From an uncultured Christiangramia sp. (GTDB lineage Bacteria > Bacteroidota > Bacteroidia > Flavobacteriales > Flavobacteriaceae), in the NCBI RefSeq assembly GCF_913046405.1, contig NZ_CAJWRQ010000016.1, forward strand, positions 1-35,597: a DNA stretch of 35,597 bases. The letters run 5' to 3'. The notes beneath the pieces are model-generated. The model saw only the letters and a list, made by a program, of their open reading frames with translations. It searched no databases and was not told the origin of the DNA. A program made the position numbers and the translations under genes. How positions within the stretch are numbered: the stretch's first letter is position 1; each line of letters starts with the position of its first letter. This document shows positions 24,314 through 32,324 of the stretch, piece after piece.

Positions 24314-24952
24314 TTAGTTAAGGCTTAAGTATGATGCAACTCCTTCGCGGTCTGCATTCATTCCTTCTTTACCTTCTTCCCAGTTTGCTGGACAAACCTC
24401 ACCTTTCTCCTGTACGTGTGTATAAGCATCAATCAATCTTAGGAATTCGTTGACGTTTCTCCCAAGTGGCATATGGTTTACACCTTCATGGAAAATTGTT
24501 CCTTCCTCATCGATCAGGTAAGTTGCTCTGTAAGTCACGTTATCACCTTCAAGAGTTACAGCTCCTGTTTCATCATCATAAGTTTCGCTCATGATGTCAA
24601 GGATATCAAGTCTTGAACTTAGATTACGGTTGCTATCTGCAAGAATTGGGTAAGTTACACCTTCAATTCCACCATTATCCTTAGGAGTGTTCAACCATGC
24701 GAAATGAACTTCAGGAGTATCACAAGATGCTCCAACTACCATTACATTTCTCTTTTCGAACTCAGCCATTGCATTTTGAAATGCATGTAGCTCTGTAGGA
24801 CATACGAACGTAAAGTCTTTTGGGTACCAGAATAATAGAACTTTCTTATTATTCTTCTGAGCCTCTTCCAAAATGTTTAATTTGAAAGTATCACCCATTT
24901 CGTTCATTGCGTCTACACTAAGATTTGGAAATTTTTTTCCTACTAAAGCCAT
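24314..24952 (-). CDS. 2-Cys peroxiredoxin (AhpC/Prx1 type)
   Basis: A 212-residue peroxide-reducing enzyme. Peroxidatic Cys51 lies in FTFVCPTELHAF and resolving Cys187 in GEVCPANWEEGKEG, so it is a typical 2-Cys enzyme forming an intersubunit disulfide. The insert CDTPEVHFAWLNTPKDNGG is AhpC-like. Reduction is probably by the adjacent thioredoxin, as no ahpF is present here. It has a strong -7 box (TACTTTTG) and, further upstream, two ATAG-N7-CTAT elements like OxyR targets, so peroxide induction is likely. It is the first gene of the prx-trx-DUF6952 operon. Confidence 0.94.
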   Translation of the reverse strand: MALVGKKFPNLSVDAMNEMGDTFKLNILEEAQKNNKKVLLFWYPKDFTFVCPTELHAFQNAMAEFEKRNVMVVGASCDTPEVHFAWLNTPKDNGGIEGVTYPILADSNRNLSSRLDILDIMSETYDDETGAVTLEGDNVTYRATYLIDEEGTIFHEGVNHMPLGRNVNEFLRLIDAYTHVQEKGEVCPANWEEGKEGMNADREGVASYLSLN

Positions 24953-24996
24953 ATTATTATATTTTTTAAAATTAAAAATGTTCTTTTTGTACGCTG

Positions 24997-25004
24997 CAAA
25001 AGTA
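24997..25004 (-). promoter_or_regulatory. -7 promoter box (TACTTTTG) of the peroxiredoxin operon
   Basis: The minus strand reads TACTTTTG 44 bases before the ATG, an exact consensus match. No -33 TTG is found at normal spacing, which suits a promoter needing an activator. Confidence 0.6.
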
Positions 25005-25056
25005 TCATCTTTACTGCGTTTTCAGGAGCTTTCAAATTTTATGATTTTATCACACA

Positions 25057-25103
25057 ATAGAGCCTGTCTATGCATTGTAAAATCAATGATAGCGACACTC
25101 TAT
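25057..25103. promoter_or_regulatory. Candidate OxyR-like binding site upstream of peroxiredoxin
   Basis: ATAGAGCCTGTCTAT (25057-25071) and ATAGCGACACTCTAT (25089-25103) each fit ATAG-N7-CTAT, the repeating unit of OxyR sites. They are 17 bases apart, against 7 in the oxidised-OxyR consensus, so one extra helical turn. Reduced OxyR is known to contact two grooves separated by one turn. The pair lies about 55-100 bases upstream of the -7 box of the peroxiredoxin gene. Confidence 0.45.
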
Positions 25104-25154
25104 AACCATCAAATACTCAGAAATTTAGCAGTTATTCTAAGGTTTTGACAATGA

Positions 25155-26627
25155 TTATTTGGTAGAAATTTTTCTAATTTTTAGTCCGATGGCAGCGAAA
25201 AGAAGGGTCATAAATGGACTCAAATAATTGAAGAAAGCGTAACCAGCATAGGAAAGTACAGGAACACCCAGAACTCCACTATGATAAGCTCCACAAGTAT
25301 TCCATGGAATAAGTACAGAAGTCACTGTTCCCGAATCTTCAAGACTACGACTAAGGTTTTCCGGTGCAAGGCCTTTATCCTTATAAGCTTTTGCAAACAT
25401 TTTTCCCGGTACTACAATAGCCAGGTATTGGTCTGAAGCGGTTACGTTCAAGGCAAGACAACTAAATACGGTACTAGCAAACAATCCAAAGGTGGTATGG
25501 AATAGATTCAGAAGGGCTTTACTGATTCTGGATAAGGCTCCAATTGCTTCCATAATTCCGCCAAATACCATGGCACAAATGATCAACCAGATAGTTCCTA
25601 GCATTCCCTGCATTCCGCTGGAAGCAAACAGGTCATTAAGAGTTTCAGAATCGGTTTCTACCGCGGTGTCTACCGTGATGGCATTCATGAGTCCTTTATA
25701 TCCACTAATAAAATTAAGTTCATTCATTCCACTTACTGCCAGTACAATGTCTGGTTGTACAATAAGAGCGGCAACCGCTCCGGCAAGAGTTCCAACTAAT
25801 AATGCGATAAGCGGGGATGTTTTTTTAACGATCAGAAATATGACGATCACTGGTACAATGAACAACCATGGCGTGATGGTAAAGCTTTTTTCTATGGAAG
25901 CCAGTATTGCAGATGTATCAGTAGTTCCACTCGTGTCCAGGTTAAGTCCGATAATTATAAAGGCAATAAGGGTAATTGTGATCGTAGGCACTGTGGTTAA
26001 TGCCATATATTTTATATGTGTAAAAAGATCTGTTCCCGCCATAGCCGGAGCAAGATTTGTAGTATCACTTAAAGGAGACATTTTATCCCCAAAATAGGCT
26101 CCAGAAAGAATTGCACCCGCCGTCATGCCCAATCCAATTCCCAGCGCATCAGCGATCCCGATCAGGGCGATACCAACGGTAGCTGAAGTTGTCCAGCTAC
26201 TTCCTGTAGCCACAGAGATCACAGAACATATAACAACACAGGCAGCCAGAAAAATCGTAGGATTTAGAATTAATAGTCCGTAATAGATCATAGTAGGGAT
26301 AATTCCACTAATAAGCCAGGTTCCTGCGAGAGCTCCTACCATCAATAAAATAAGAATCGCTCCGGAAGTGCTTTGAATATTGCCGGCAACTTCATCAACC
26401 ATGGTATCAAACTTTACTTTATTGAAGTAACCAACGATCGCGGCAACGGCTCCTCCAAGTAATAGAATGAATTGGTTAGAACCTCCAAGAGCATCATCAC
26501 CGAAAACGAAAACATTGAAAGCTAACATAGCAACAAGAATAAGTACCGGAATTAATGCTTCCCAGATACTTAATTCCTTATTCTCAATTACAGGTTCATT
26601 TTCAGGATTTGCAGCAGAGTTTTCCAT
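25155..26627 (-). CDS. nhaC: NhaC-family Na+/H+ antiporter
   Basis: A 490-residue inner-membrane protein with about eleven to twelve helices, the usual NhaC length. Recognisable parts are TGSSWTTSATVGIALIGIADALGIGLGMTAGA split by a helix break, GAYFGDKMSPLSDTTNLAPA near residue 180, and the late ASDQYLAIVVPGKMF and LSRSLEDSGTVTSVLIPWNTCGAY. These Asp/Ser/Thr-rich re-entrant loops carry the ions. It exports Na+ (or exchanges malate/lactate in some relatives) and suits a marine organism. The leader (26628-26783) holds several hairpins and no clear -7 box, so it may be expressed by read-through from the PLP lyase gene. Confidence 0.92.
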   Translation of the reverse strand: MENSAANPENEPVIENKELSIWEALIPVLILVAMLAFNVFVFGDDALGGSNQFILLLGGAVAAIVGYFNKVKFDTMVDEVAGNIQSTSGAILILLMVGALAGTWLISGIIPTMIYYGLLILNPTIFLAACVVICSVISVATGSSWTTSATVGIALIGIADALGIGLGMTAGAILSGAYFGDKMSPLSDTTNLAPAMAGTDLFTHIKYMALTTVPTITITLIAFIIIGLNLDTSGTTDTSAILASIEKSFTITPWLFIVPVIVIFLIVKKTSPLIALLVGTLAGAVAALIVQPDIVLAVSGMNELNFISGYKGLMNAITVDTAVETDSETLNDLFASSGMQGMLGTIWLIICAMVFGGIMEAIGALSRISKALLNLFHTTFGLFASTVFSCLALNVTASDQYLAIVVPGKMFAKAYKDKGLAPENLSRSLEDSGTVTSVLIPWNTCGAYHSGVLGVPVLSYAGYAFFNYLSPFMTLLFAAIGLKIRKISTK

Positions 26628-26645
26628 TCAGGAGATTCTATTTTT

Positions 26646-26702
26646 AAGGCATAAATAAAGCCTTAGGGTATTCTGAAAATCGTCAGATCTACCTTAAGGC
26701 TT
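26646..26702 (-). terminator. Nested hairpin between the PLP lyase gene and nhaC
   Basis: A 13-bp stem with one mismatch (plus strand 26658-26670 AAGCCTTAGGGTA with 26690-26702 TACCTTAAGGCTT) encloses a second stem TCTGA/TCAGA. On the minus strand TTTATTTAT follows, so it could end the lyase transcript. The inner AAGGC can instead pair with GCCTT 8-12 bases further on (plus 26646-26650), giving a competing 5-bp hairpin 20 bases before the nhaC start. Termination or attenuation are both possible. Confidence 0.5.
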
Positions 26703-26729
26703 GGAAATTTATAACCGGTCGTTAATGTT

Positions 26730-26758
26730 GTTCATATTTTTATGAACGTAATTTTACG
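26730..26758. repeat. Adjacent short inverted repeats downstream of the PLP lyase gene
   Basis: GTTCATA-TTTT-TATGAAC (26730-26747) is a perfect 7-bp stem with a 4-base loop. It abuts CGTAATTTTACG (26747-26758), arms CGTAA/TTACG. Either could be a protein-binding site or add to termination; no T-run follows. Confidence 0.5.
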
Positions 26759-26783
26759 ACATTCGGCTTAATCCTGCAAAATT

Positions 26784-27998
26784 TTAGACCATTTCAGCAC
26801 TTAGAATACCTACTTCTTCCATACAATCTTTCATCATTTCATAAGTTCTTGCAATATCATTATCCAACCCTATGGAAAATCGAATTAAACCATCACTTAA
26901 TCCCATTTCTTTCTGCTCTTCTTCAGGAATTTCCGAAGAGGTTGAAGTTCCGGGCGCGCTGAACAGGGTTTTGTAAAATCCTAAACTTACAGCCAGATAG
27001 CCCAGATTTCTTTCCTGCATAAGTTCCATCAATTCATTTGCTTTATCCAGTGAACCAACATCGAGGGTCAGCATCCCGCCAAACCCATAAGATTCGTTCA
27101 TCATGGTTTTGAAAGTTTCATGTCCTGGATGGGATTCCAATCCCGGATATACAGTTTTCAACCCATCCTCCTGAAATTTATGAGCCAGGAACATTGCATT
27201 GTGACTATGTTGCGTCATGCGAATATGTAGGGTTCGTAAATTTTTCAGAATAGAGGCAGCACGCAGACTATCCATAGTTGGACCCAGTAGCATAGCTGCG
27301 CCATCATTTACATTTCTAAGGTCGTTTATAAATTCCGTAGTGCCACAAACAACTCCGCCAACAGTATCACTGCTACCGTTGATAAATTTCGTTAAACTAT
27401 GAATCACCACATCTGCACCAAGTTTAATCGGACTAATAGAAAGTGGTGAAAATGTATTGTCTACTACCAGTTTTGAATTAGAAGCTTTAGAGATTTTAGC
27501 CAGGGCTTCTAGATCTGCGATTTCAAGTAATGGATTGCTCACACTCTCGCAGTAGATCACTTTTGTATTCTTCTGAAGAGCATTCTGCACCAATTCAGGT
27601 TTAGTGATATCTACAAATGTGGTTTCAATGCCAAATTTTGGTGCGAAATTCTTCAGAAATGCATAAGTGCCGCCATAAACGGTTCTGCTACAAACAATAT
27701 GGTCACCGGCATTGCAAAGCTGCATAAGAACCGATGTGATCGCACCCATCCCGGAAGCAGAGACATTAGCAGATTCTGTTCCTTCCATTGCTGCGAGTGC
27801 TTCGCCCAAATAAAGATTGGATGGGGAGGAATGCCGGGAATATAAGTAACAACCTTCGGCATTACCTTCAAAGGTATCGAACATGGTTTTGGCTGAAAGA
27901 AAAGTGTAAGTTGAAGAATCTGATATAGAAGGGTTCACACCTCCAAATTCTCCAAAATATTGTAAGTCCTGAATGTGATCTGCTGGTTTGTATTTCAT
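26784..27998 (-). CDS. Cys/Met-metabolism PLP-dependent enzyme, probably methionine gamma-lyase
   Basis: A 404-residue fold-type I PLP enzyme. YLYSRHSSPSNLYLGEALAAMEG near the N-terminus holds the family Tyr/Arg phosphate contacts, Asp180 in VVDNTF pairs with the PLP nitrogen, and Lys204 in HSLTKFINGSSD forms the Schiff base. This family includes cystathionine gamma-synthase, beta/gamma-lyases and methionine gamma-lyase; the divergent Lrp/AsnC regulator suits an amino-acid-degrading lyase. SRTVYGGTYAF matches methionine gamma-lyase-type enzymes. The substrate is not certain. The frame extends to ATG at 28049, but homologues begin near MKYKPADHIQDL, so 27998 is used. Confidence 0.87.
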   Translation of the reverse strand: MKYKPADHIQDLQYFGEFGGVNPSISDSSTYTFLSAKTMFDTFEGNAEGCYLYSRHSSPSNLYLGEALAAMEGTESANVSASGMGAITSVLMQLCNAGDHIVCSRTVYGGTYAFLKNFAPKFGIETTFVDITKPELVQNALQKNTKVIYCESVSNPLLEIADLEALAKISKASNSKLVVDNTFSPLSISPIKLGADVVIHSLTKFINGSSDTVGGVVCGTTEFINDLRNVNDGAAMLLGPTMDSLRAASILKNLRTLHIRMTQHSHNAMFLAHKFQEDGLKTVYPGLESHPGHETFKTMMNESYGFGGMLTLDVGSLDKANELMELMQERNLGYLAVSLGFYKTLFSAPGTSTSSEIPEEEQKEMGLSDGLIRFSIGLDNDIARTYEMMKDCMEEVGILSAEMV

Positions 27999-28096
27999 GA
28001 TTTCTGAATTTATATATTCAAATTTCTGATAAAACCGACTTAAGAACAAGTAATATAGGTATGAGTAGAATATAAAACTATGAAGTGGTAGTATTA

Positions 28097-28111
28097 TAGA
28101 TTAAATATCTA
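28097..28111. promoter_or_regulatory. Candidate Lrp/AsnC operator
   Basis: TAGAT-TAAAT-ATCTA is a 15-bp inverted repeat with an AT-rich centre, the usual size and shape of Lrp/AsnC sites. It lies midway between the divergent PLP lyase and regulator genes. Confidence 0.35.
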
Positions 28112-28177
28112 ATTTTATAGTCTGCAGATAATTTTAACCGAAAAATTTTAAGTTCAGACACCCAAAAAAATAGGCGT

Positions 28178-28636
28178 ATGAAAATTGATGAGCTAGATAA
28201 AAGAATTTTAAAGCACCTTCAGGAGGATAGCAAAAAGACGAATAAGGAGATTGCGAATGACCTGAAACTTTCAATTACTGCGATTTACGAACGTATTAAA
28301 AAGCTGGAACGCGATGGAATCATTGCGAAATATGTTGCATTGGTGAACCCGGAGAATGTCGGGAAGGGTTTTATGGTTCTTTGCCAGATCAAACTTATTC
28401 AGCACAAAAAAGAAATACTTACAAAATTCGAAAAGGATATCACCAGTCTGCCCGAAGTTATCGAATGTTTACATGTGAGCGGAGACTATGATTATATATT
28501 GAAAGTTCTGGTAAAAGACATGGATGAATATCGTGAATTTATGGTAGCTAAGCTTACCAGCCTGGATCATATTGGGAGTACAAAAAGTGTCTTTACGATC
28601 AACAAGGTGAAGCAAAGCACGATCATTAATCTGTAA
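28178..28636 (+). CDS. Lrp/AsnC-family transcriptional regulator
   Basis: A 152-residue regulator. Residues 1-60 are the winged helix-turn-helix (MKIDELDKRILKHLQEDSKKTNKEIANDLKLSITAIYERIKKLERDGII). Residues about 68-145 are the RAM effector domain (LPEVIECLHVSGDYDYILKVLVKDMDEY) that binds amino acids and builds octamers. It is transcribed away from the PLP lyase gene across a 180 bp gap holding a 15-bp palindrome. This arrangement suggests it controls the lyase in response to a sulfur or other amino acid, and perhaps itself. No terminator is visible before lpd, but lpd has its own promoter. Confidence 0.93.
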   Translation: MKIDELDKRILKHLQEDSKKTNKEIANDLKLSITAIYERIKKLERDGIIAKYVALVNPENVGKGFMVLCQIKLIQHKKEILTKFEKDITSLPEVIECLHVSGDYDYILKVLVKDMDEYREFMVAKLTSLDHIGSTKSVFTINKVKQSTIINL

Positions 28637-28668
28637 TTCTTAAAATTTTGTCAGGACTCTCAGGTGCA

Positions 28669-28699
28669 TTGGTCATTGTAGAGAATAGTCGTACTTTTG
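28669..28699 (+). promoter_or_regulatory. Promoter of the dihydrolipoyl dehydrogenase gene
   Basis: TTG at 28669-28671, a 20-base spacer, then TACTTTTG at 28692-28699, exact for TAnnTTTG. The ATG follows 39 bases later. Confidence 0.65.
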
Positions 28700-28737
28700 T
28701 AATCAATTTGTTCAAAAATTAGTAAAAACATACAATT

Positions 28738-30141
28738 ATGAGTACATATGATGTTGCAGTTATAGGATCGGGACCAGGTGGATACGTTGCTGCGATTCGC
28801 TGCGCACAACTTGGGATGAAAACTGCGATCATAGAGAAATATTCCACACTTGGTGGGACCTGTTTAAACGTAGGTTGTATTCCAAGTAAAGCTCTACTTG
28901 ATTCCTCACACCATTTTGAGGATGCGATCAAACATTTTGAAGACCATGGTATCGAAATTCCGGGAGAGGTAAAGCTTAACCTGGAAAAAATGATGGATAG
29001 AAAATCATCTGTTGTTCAGCAAACCTGTGACGGAGTGAAATTCCTTATGGATAAGAACAAGATCGATGTTTATGAAGGAGTAGGTTCTTTTGAAGATAAG
29101 ACTCACATCAAGATCGAAGGAGAAGGAGATACCAAAACTATAGAAGCGAAAAAAATTATTATTGCCACAGGTTCTAAACCGGCAAGTCTTCCTTTTATTG
29201 AACTGGATAAGGAAAGAGTGATCACTTCTACGGAAGCACTTAAACTTAAAGAGGTTCCTAAACACATGATCGTAATTGGTGGTGGTGTGATCGGGCTGGA
29301 ATTGGGGCAGGTTTATCATCGCCTGGGAGCTGAAGTAACGGTTGTTGAATATTTGGATCGTATCATTCCTACTATGGATAGCGCACTTTCCAAAGAGCTG
29401 CAGAAAGTTTTAAAGAAGCAGGGAATCAAATTCCACGTAAGTACCAAAGTGAAGTCTGTTGAAAGAAACGGTGACGAGATCACGATAAAAGCAGATGATA
29501 AAAAAGATAAGGAAATCGAGATAAAAGGAGATTACTGCCTTGTTTCTGTAGGAAGAAAACCTTTTACAATTGGTTTGAACGTAGATGCTGCAGGAGTTGA
29601 ACTTGATGATAAAGGTAGAGTGAAGGTAAACGAGCATTTACAAACCAATGTAGATAATATCTATGCAATTGGAGATGTGGTGCGAGGTGCCATGCTTGCT
29701 CATAAAGCTGAAGAAGAAGGAACGATGGTTGCCGAATTGATCGCGGGTCAAAAACCTCATATCGATTATAACCTGATTCCGGGAGTAGTCTACACCTGGC
29801 CTGAAGTTGCTTCAGTTGGAAAAACTGAGGAGCAATTAAAGGAAATGGGAGTGAAGTACAAGGAAGGTAAATTTCCTATGCGAGCTTTAGGACGTTCAAG
29901 AGCCAGTGGAGACATTGACGGGCTTATAAAGATCCTTGCTGATGAAAAGACCGATGAGGTTCTTGGAGTGCACATGATTGGCGCAAGAACTGCAGATCTT
30001 ATTGCTGAAGCGGTTACCGCTATGGAATTCAGAGCTTCTGCGGAAGATATAGCGAGAATGAGCCATGCTCACCCGACCTATGCTGAAGCTGTTAAGGAAG
30101 CCGCTCTTGCCGCTACTGAAAACAGAGCTTTGCATATCTAG
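28738..30141 (+). CDS. lpdA: Dihydrolipoyl dehydrogenase (E3)
   Basis: A 467-residue flavoenzyme that reoxidises dihydrolipoamide in pyruvate, 2-oxoglutarate and branched-chain dehydrogenase complexes and in the glycine cleavage system, passing electrons to NAD+. FAD-binding GSGPGGYVAA begins at residue 10. The redox disulfide is Cys42/Cys47 in GGTCLNVGCIPSK. The NAD-binding GGGVIGLELGQVYHRLGAEVTVVE is near 178-201. YAIGDVVRGAMLAHKAEEEG is the second FAD contact. His445 and Glu450 in HAHPTYAEA form the catalytic acid/base pair. Length and motifs are fully normal. It stands alone between its own promoter and a strong terminator. Confidence 0.96.
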   Translation: MSTYDVAVIGSGPGGYVAAIRCAQLGMKTAIIEKYSTLGGTCLNVGCIPSKALLDSSHHFEDAIKHFEDHGIEIPGEVKLNLEKMMDRKSSVVQQTCDGVKFLMDKNKIDVYEGVGSFEDKTHIKIEGEGDTKTIEAKKIIIATGSKPASLPFIELDKERVITSTEALKLKEVPKHMIVIGGGVIGLELGQVYHRLGAEVTVVEYLDRIIPTMDSALSKELQKVLKKQGIKFHVSTKVKSVERNGDEITIKADDKKDKEIEIKGDYCLVSVGRKPFTIGLNVDAAGVELDDKGRVKVNEHLQTNVDNIYAIGDVVRGAMLAHKAEEEGTMVAELIAGQKPHIDYNLIPGVVYTWPEVASVGKTEEQLKEMGVKYKEGKFPMRALGRSRASGDIDGLIKILADEKTDEVLGVHMIGARTADLIAEAVTAMEFRASAEDIARMSHAHPTYAEAVKEAALAATENRALHI

Positions 30142-30167
30142 AGTAAGATAAATTACGGTATATTTTT

Positions 30168-30206
30168 AAGCCCGGACGTTATGATGTCCGGGCTTTATTT
30201 TTTTAA
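30168..30206 (+). terminator. Strong intrinsic terminator after lpdA
   Basis: AAGCCCGGAC (30168-30177) pairs perfectly with GTCCGGGCTT (30186-30195) around an 8-base loop, followed by TATTTTTTTTT. It lies 27 bp after the lpdA stop. Confidence 0.9.
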
Positions 30207-30225
30207 ATCATTAATCTTTAATCCA

Positions 30226-30336
30226 ATGATTGTTCCCGATATTGAAATTAAGCCTACTATTGAAGGCTTTAGGAATGGTGAAGATGAATTGCTTAATAAA
30301 TCAATCGATATAATTGAAGATTCTAAAAAATTGTAA
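30226..30336 (+). pseudogene. Remnant resembling the C-terminal tail of an S41 peptidase
   Basis: A 36-codon frame after the lpdA terminator. Its core, VPDIEIKPTIEGFRNGEDE, followed by a helical LLNKSIDIIED, resembles the end of C-terminal-processing/S41 peptidases, where a PDI-x-V/I-x-PT-x-x block and a short helix close the chain. No catalytic or PDZ part is present upstream; the frame runs back only into the terminator T-run. It is therefore most likely a degraded gene end. A real small protein is less likely, since no promoter box lies before the ATG. Its stop abuts the stop of the LytTR regulator on the other strand. Confidence 0.45.
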
Positions 30337-31047
30337 CTAAGAGAATTTTTTCATTTCTCTTAGTAGATTCTCCTTATAAGTCCGACTAATTGGTAACGAC
30401 TTATTCTCTATAACCAATTCTTCATGAGAATACGATTCAATTTTACTGATGTTAATAATATATGATCTATGAATTCTTAGAAAATTAGCATCTGGAAGTT
30501 TCTCTTCAATGGAGGAAATTGTCTCTCTGGTAACTTTCGTGCCTTCGGTGGTTTTTATTTTCAGGTAATCGCTCAAACTTTCTATCCATAAGATCTTCTG
30601 AAAATCTATTTTATGCATTTTCCGGTCGATCTTAACAAAAAAGAACTCATTGGAAGAAGCAGGCAGATTTTCGTTTGTTTGAAAAGAATAGAGGTGCCTG
30701 AAATTATTAACGGCATCAAGAAATCTTTCGAAGGAAATAGGTTTAAGTAAATAATCTGCTGCGTGAAGATCAAATCCCTCGATCGCAAATTCTCTGTAAG
30801 CGGTGGTGAAAATGATCTTAATATCCTTATTGATAGATTTTGCAAATGCGATCCCTGAAATTCCAGGCATGTTGATATCCAGAAAAATCAGGTCAATTTT
30901 GTTGGAACTAATACAATTAAAAGCCTCTGTAGCATTCCGGCAAGCCTGTACGATCTCCAGGAAATCTATCTTTGAAATATGATTTTTCAGAATGTCCAGG
31001 GCAACAGGTTCATCATCTACTATCAAACAGCGAATGTTATCAGGCAT
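30337..31047 (-). CDS. LytTR-type response regulator
   Basis: A 236-residue response regulator. The receiver domain (about 5-120) has DDE acidic residues at 11-13, phosphoacceptor Asp57 in FLDINMPG, Thr in TAYREFA and Lys in LLKPISF. The LytTR DNA-binding domain (about 135-235) shows FVKIDRKMHKIDFQKILWIES and LPDANFLRIHRSYIINISKIES. It is the partner of the LytS-like kinase; the genes overlap by 8 bp (ATGCCTGA). The target genes are unknown; the divergent ExbB-like gene is one candidate. Confidence 0.94.
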   Translation of the reverse strand: MPDNIRCLIVDDEPVALDILKNHISKIDFLEIVQACRNATEAFNCISSNKIDLIFLDINMPGISGIAFAKSINKDIKIIFTTAYREFAIEGFDLHAADYLLKPISFERFLDAVNNFRHLYSFQTNENLPASSNEFFFVKIDRKMHKIDFQKILWIESLSDYLKIKTTEGTKVTRETISSIEEKLPDANFLRIHRSYIINISKIESYSHEELVIENKSLPISRTYKENLLREMKKFS

Positions 31048-32116
31048 AAACAGTATTTTTGGAGAATTTCAGCATCAATCTTACGTAATAATGATCTGGT
31101 CTGGTCTCAATATCAAGTTGATAATTATTCTCATATAGCAGATCAAGTCTTCGTTTAATATTTTCAAGACCAATACCATTTTCTGAATGTTCTGCTGAGA
31201 GCTGAGCTTTTGAATTTTCTATCAAAAACATTAATTGGTCATTCTTTACTTTTATTTTAATGCTGATTTCCAATTTTCCATCGGCGCCACGACCATGCTT
31301 GAAACAATTTTCTACAAAAGGCAATAATAACATGGGCGCAATCTGAATTTCTTCTATGAATTCCTCGATTTCAAAATCAACGATGAGGAGCTCCTGAAAG
31401 CGTTTTTTTTCCAGATCAATATAGTTAGTGATATGTTTTATTTCATCCTTCAGCGAGACCACTGGCTTTTTGGTTTGGTAAAGAATATAATCCAGTAAAT
31501 CTGAAAGTTGCAGGATCATTTCTGACGTAGTATGATGATTGGCTAAACTCAATCCGTAAATAGTATTTAGCGAATTAAAGAGAAAATGAGGATGAATCTG
31601 CATCTTCAGATATTGAAGCTCCTGTTCTTTTAATTTCAACTGCGCTTCCAGGATCCTGTTCTTCAATTCTTCATTCTTAGCTGCAGTAGAATAATTATAC
31701 TTCAGCAGACTAAACGCGGAAGCAAGCGCCACTAACAGATAGACGCTAATCATGACATAAATAAGGCTTTTTGTAATAGGAAAACTTCCCTGATATTCAT
31801 AACCGGAAGTCAGCACCTTGGCGTAAAAAGCCGAAATTGTGATATAGCAGGCTGAAATTACAAGTGCAGCTAAGCTATATAGACCAAATTGCAAATACTT
31901 TTTCGGAATAAGATATCGAGGAATGATCCTGTAAATAAATGTATAGGTGGTCAAAATGGTGACAGGAAGAAAAAAAGATGAAAAGTTCATTACCTGCCTG
32001 AATTCTGAATCTTCAAACCCAAAAAAGAAGGTGAAATAAAGCAAGACCACGAGCCAGAAAAGGCTGTGTAGTAGAAATTTCCTTCCCATTCCCAGGATGA
32101 TCGAACTTAGTTTCAT
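31040..32116 (-). CDS. LytS/YehU-type sensor histidine kinase
   Basis: A 358-residue inner-membrane kinase with four helices in the first 140 residues (about 14-34, 45-66, 77-99 and 113-138) and little periplasmic sequence. A coiled-coil (145-172) leads to the His_kinase domain with QIHPHFLFNSLNTIYGL, where His177 is the conserved position. The ATPase domain has LLPFVENCFKHG (N box) and GIGLENIKRRL (G box). The motif QIHPHF, not QINPHF, is a small variation. Without a large sensor domain it may sense membrane state or a partner protein. It is cotranscribed with the LytTR regulator. Confidence 0.93.
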   Translation of the reverse strand: MKLSSIILGMGRKFLLHSLFWLVVLLYFTFFFGFEDSEFRQVMNFSSFFLPVTILTTYTFIYRIIPRYLIPKKYLQFGLYSLAALVISACYITISAFYAKVLTSGYEYQGSFPITKSLIYVMISVYLLVALASAFSLLKYNYSTAAKNEELKNRILEAQLKLKEQELQYLKMQIHPHFLFNSLNTIYGLSLANHHTTSEMILQLSDLLDYILYQTKKPVVSLKDEIKHITNYIDLEKKRFQELLIVDFEIEEFIEEIQIAPMLLLPFVENCFKHGRGADGKLEISIKIKVKNDQLMFLIENSKAQLSAEHSENGIGLENIKRRLDLLYENNYQLDIETRPDHYYVRLMLKFSKNTVYA

Positions 32117-32293
32117 TAGTGAATAAAAATGTGACTTAATTTCGGTTAATAAAAATTAATGCGACGAATTACTATTTTAAGGAGCTGGATAACATCGCTT
32201 TCAGAATAGAACTGGAAAAATTCGGTAAATGGTAGAATCGGCTCAAAAACACGTAACTGGTCTCAATTCTATATTTTAAAACTAACTTCCTCC

Positions 32294-32301
32294 TAAGTTT
32301 G
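32294..32301 (+). promoter_or_regulatory. -7 promoter box (TAAGTTTG) of the ExbB-like gene
   Basis: An exact TAnnTTTG match 23 bases before the ATG at 32325. The rest of the 208-bp divergent region shows no obvious LytTR direct repeat. Confidence 0.5.
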
Positions 32302-32324
32302 CTATCATTAACTAATAAAACTAA

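Noticed and set aside
27999-28177. SAM or other sulfur riboswitch before the PLP lyase gene
   Set aside because: I could not find a kink-turn or multi-stem pattern; the region is AT-rich with only a short palindrome.
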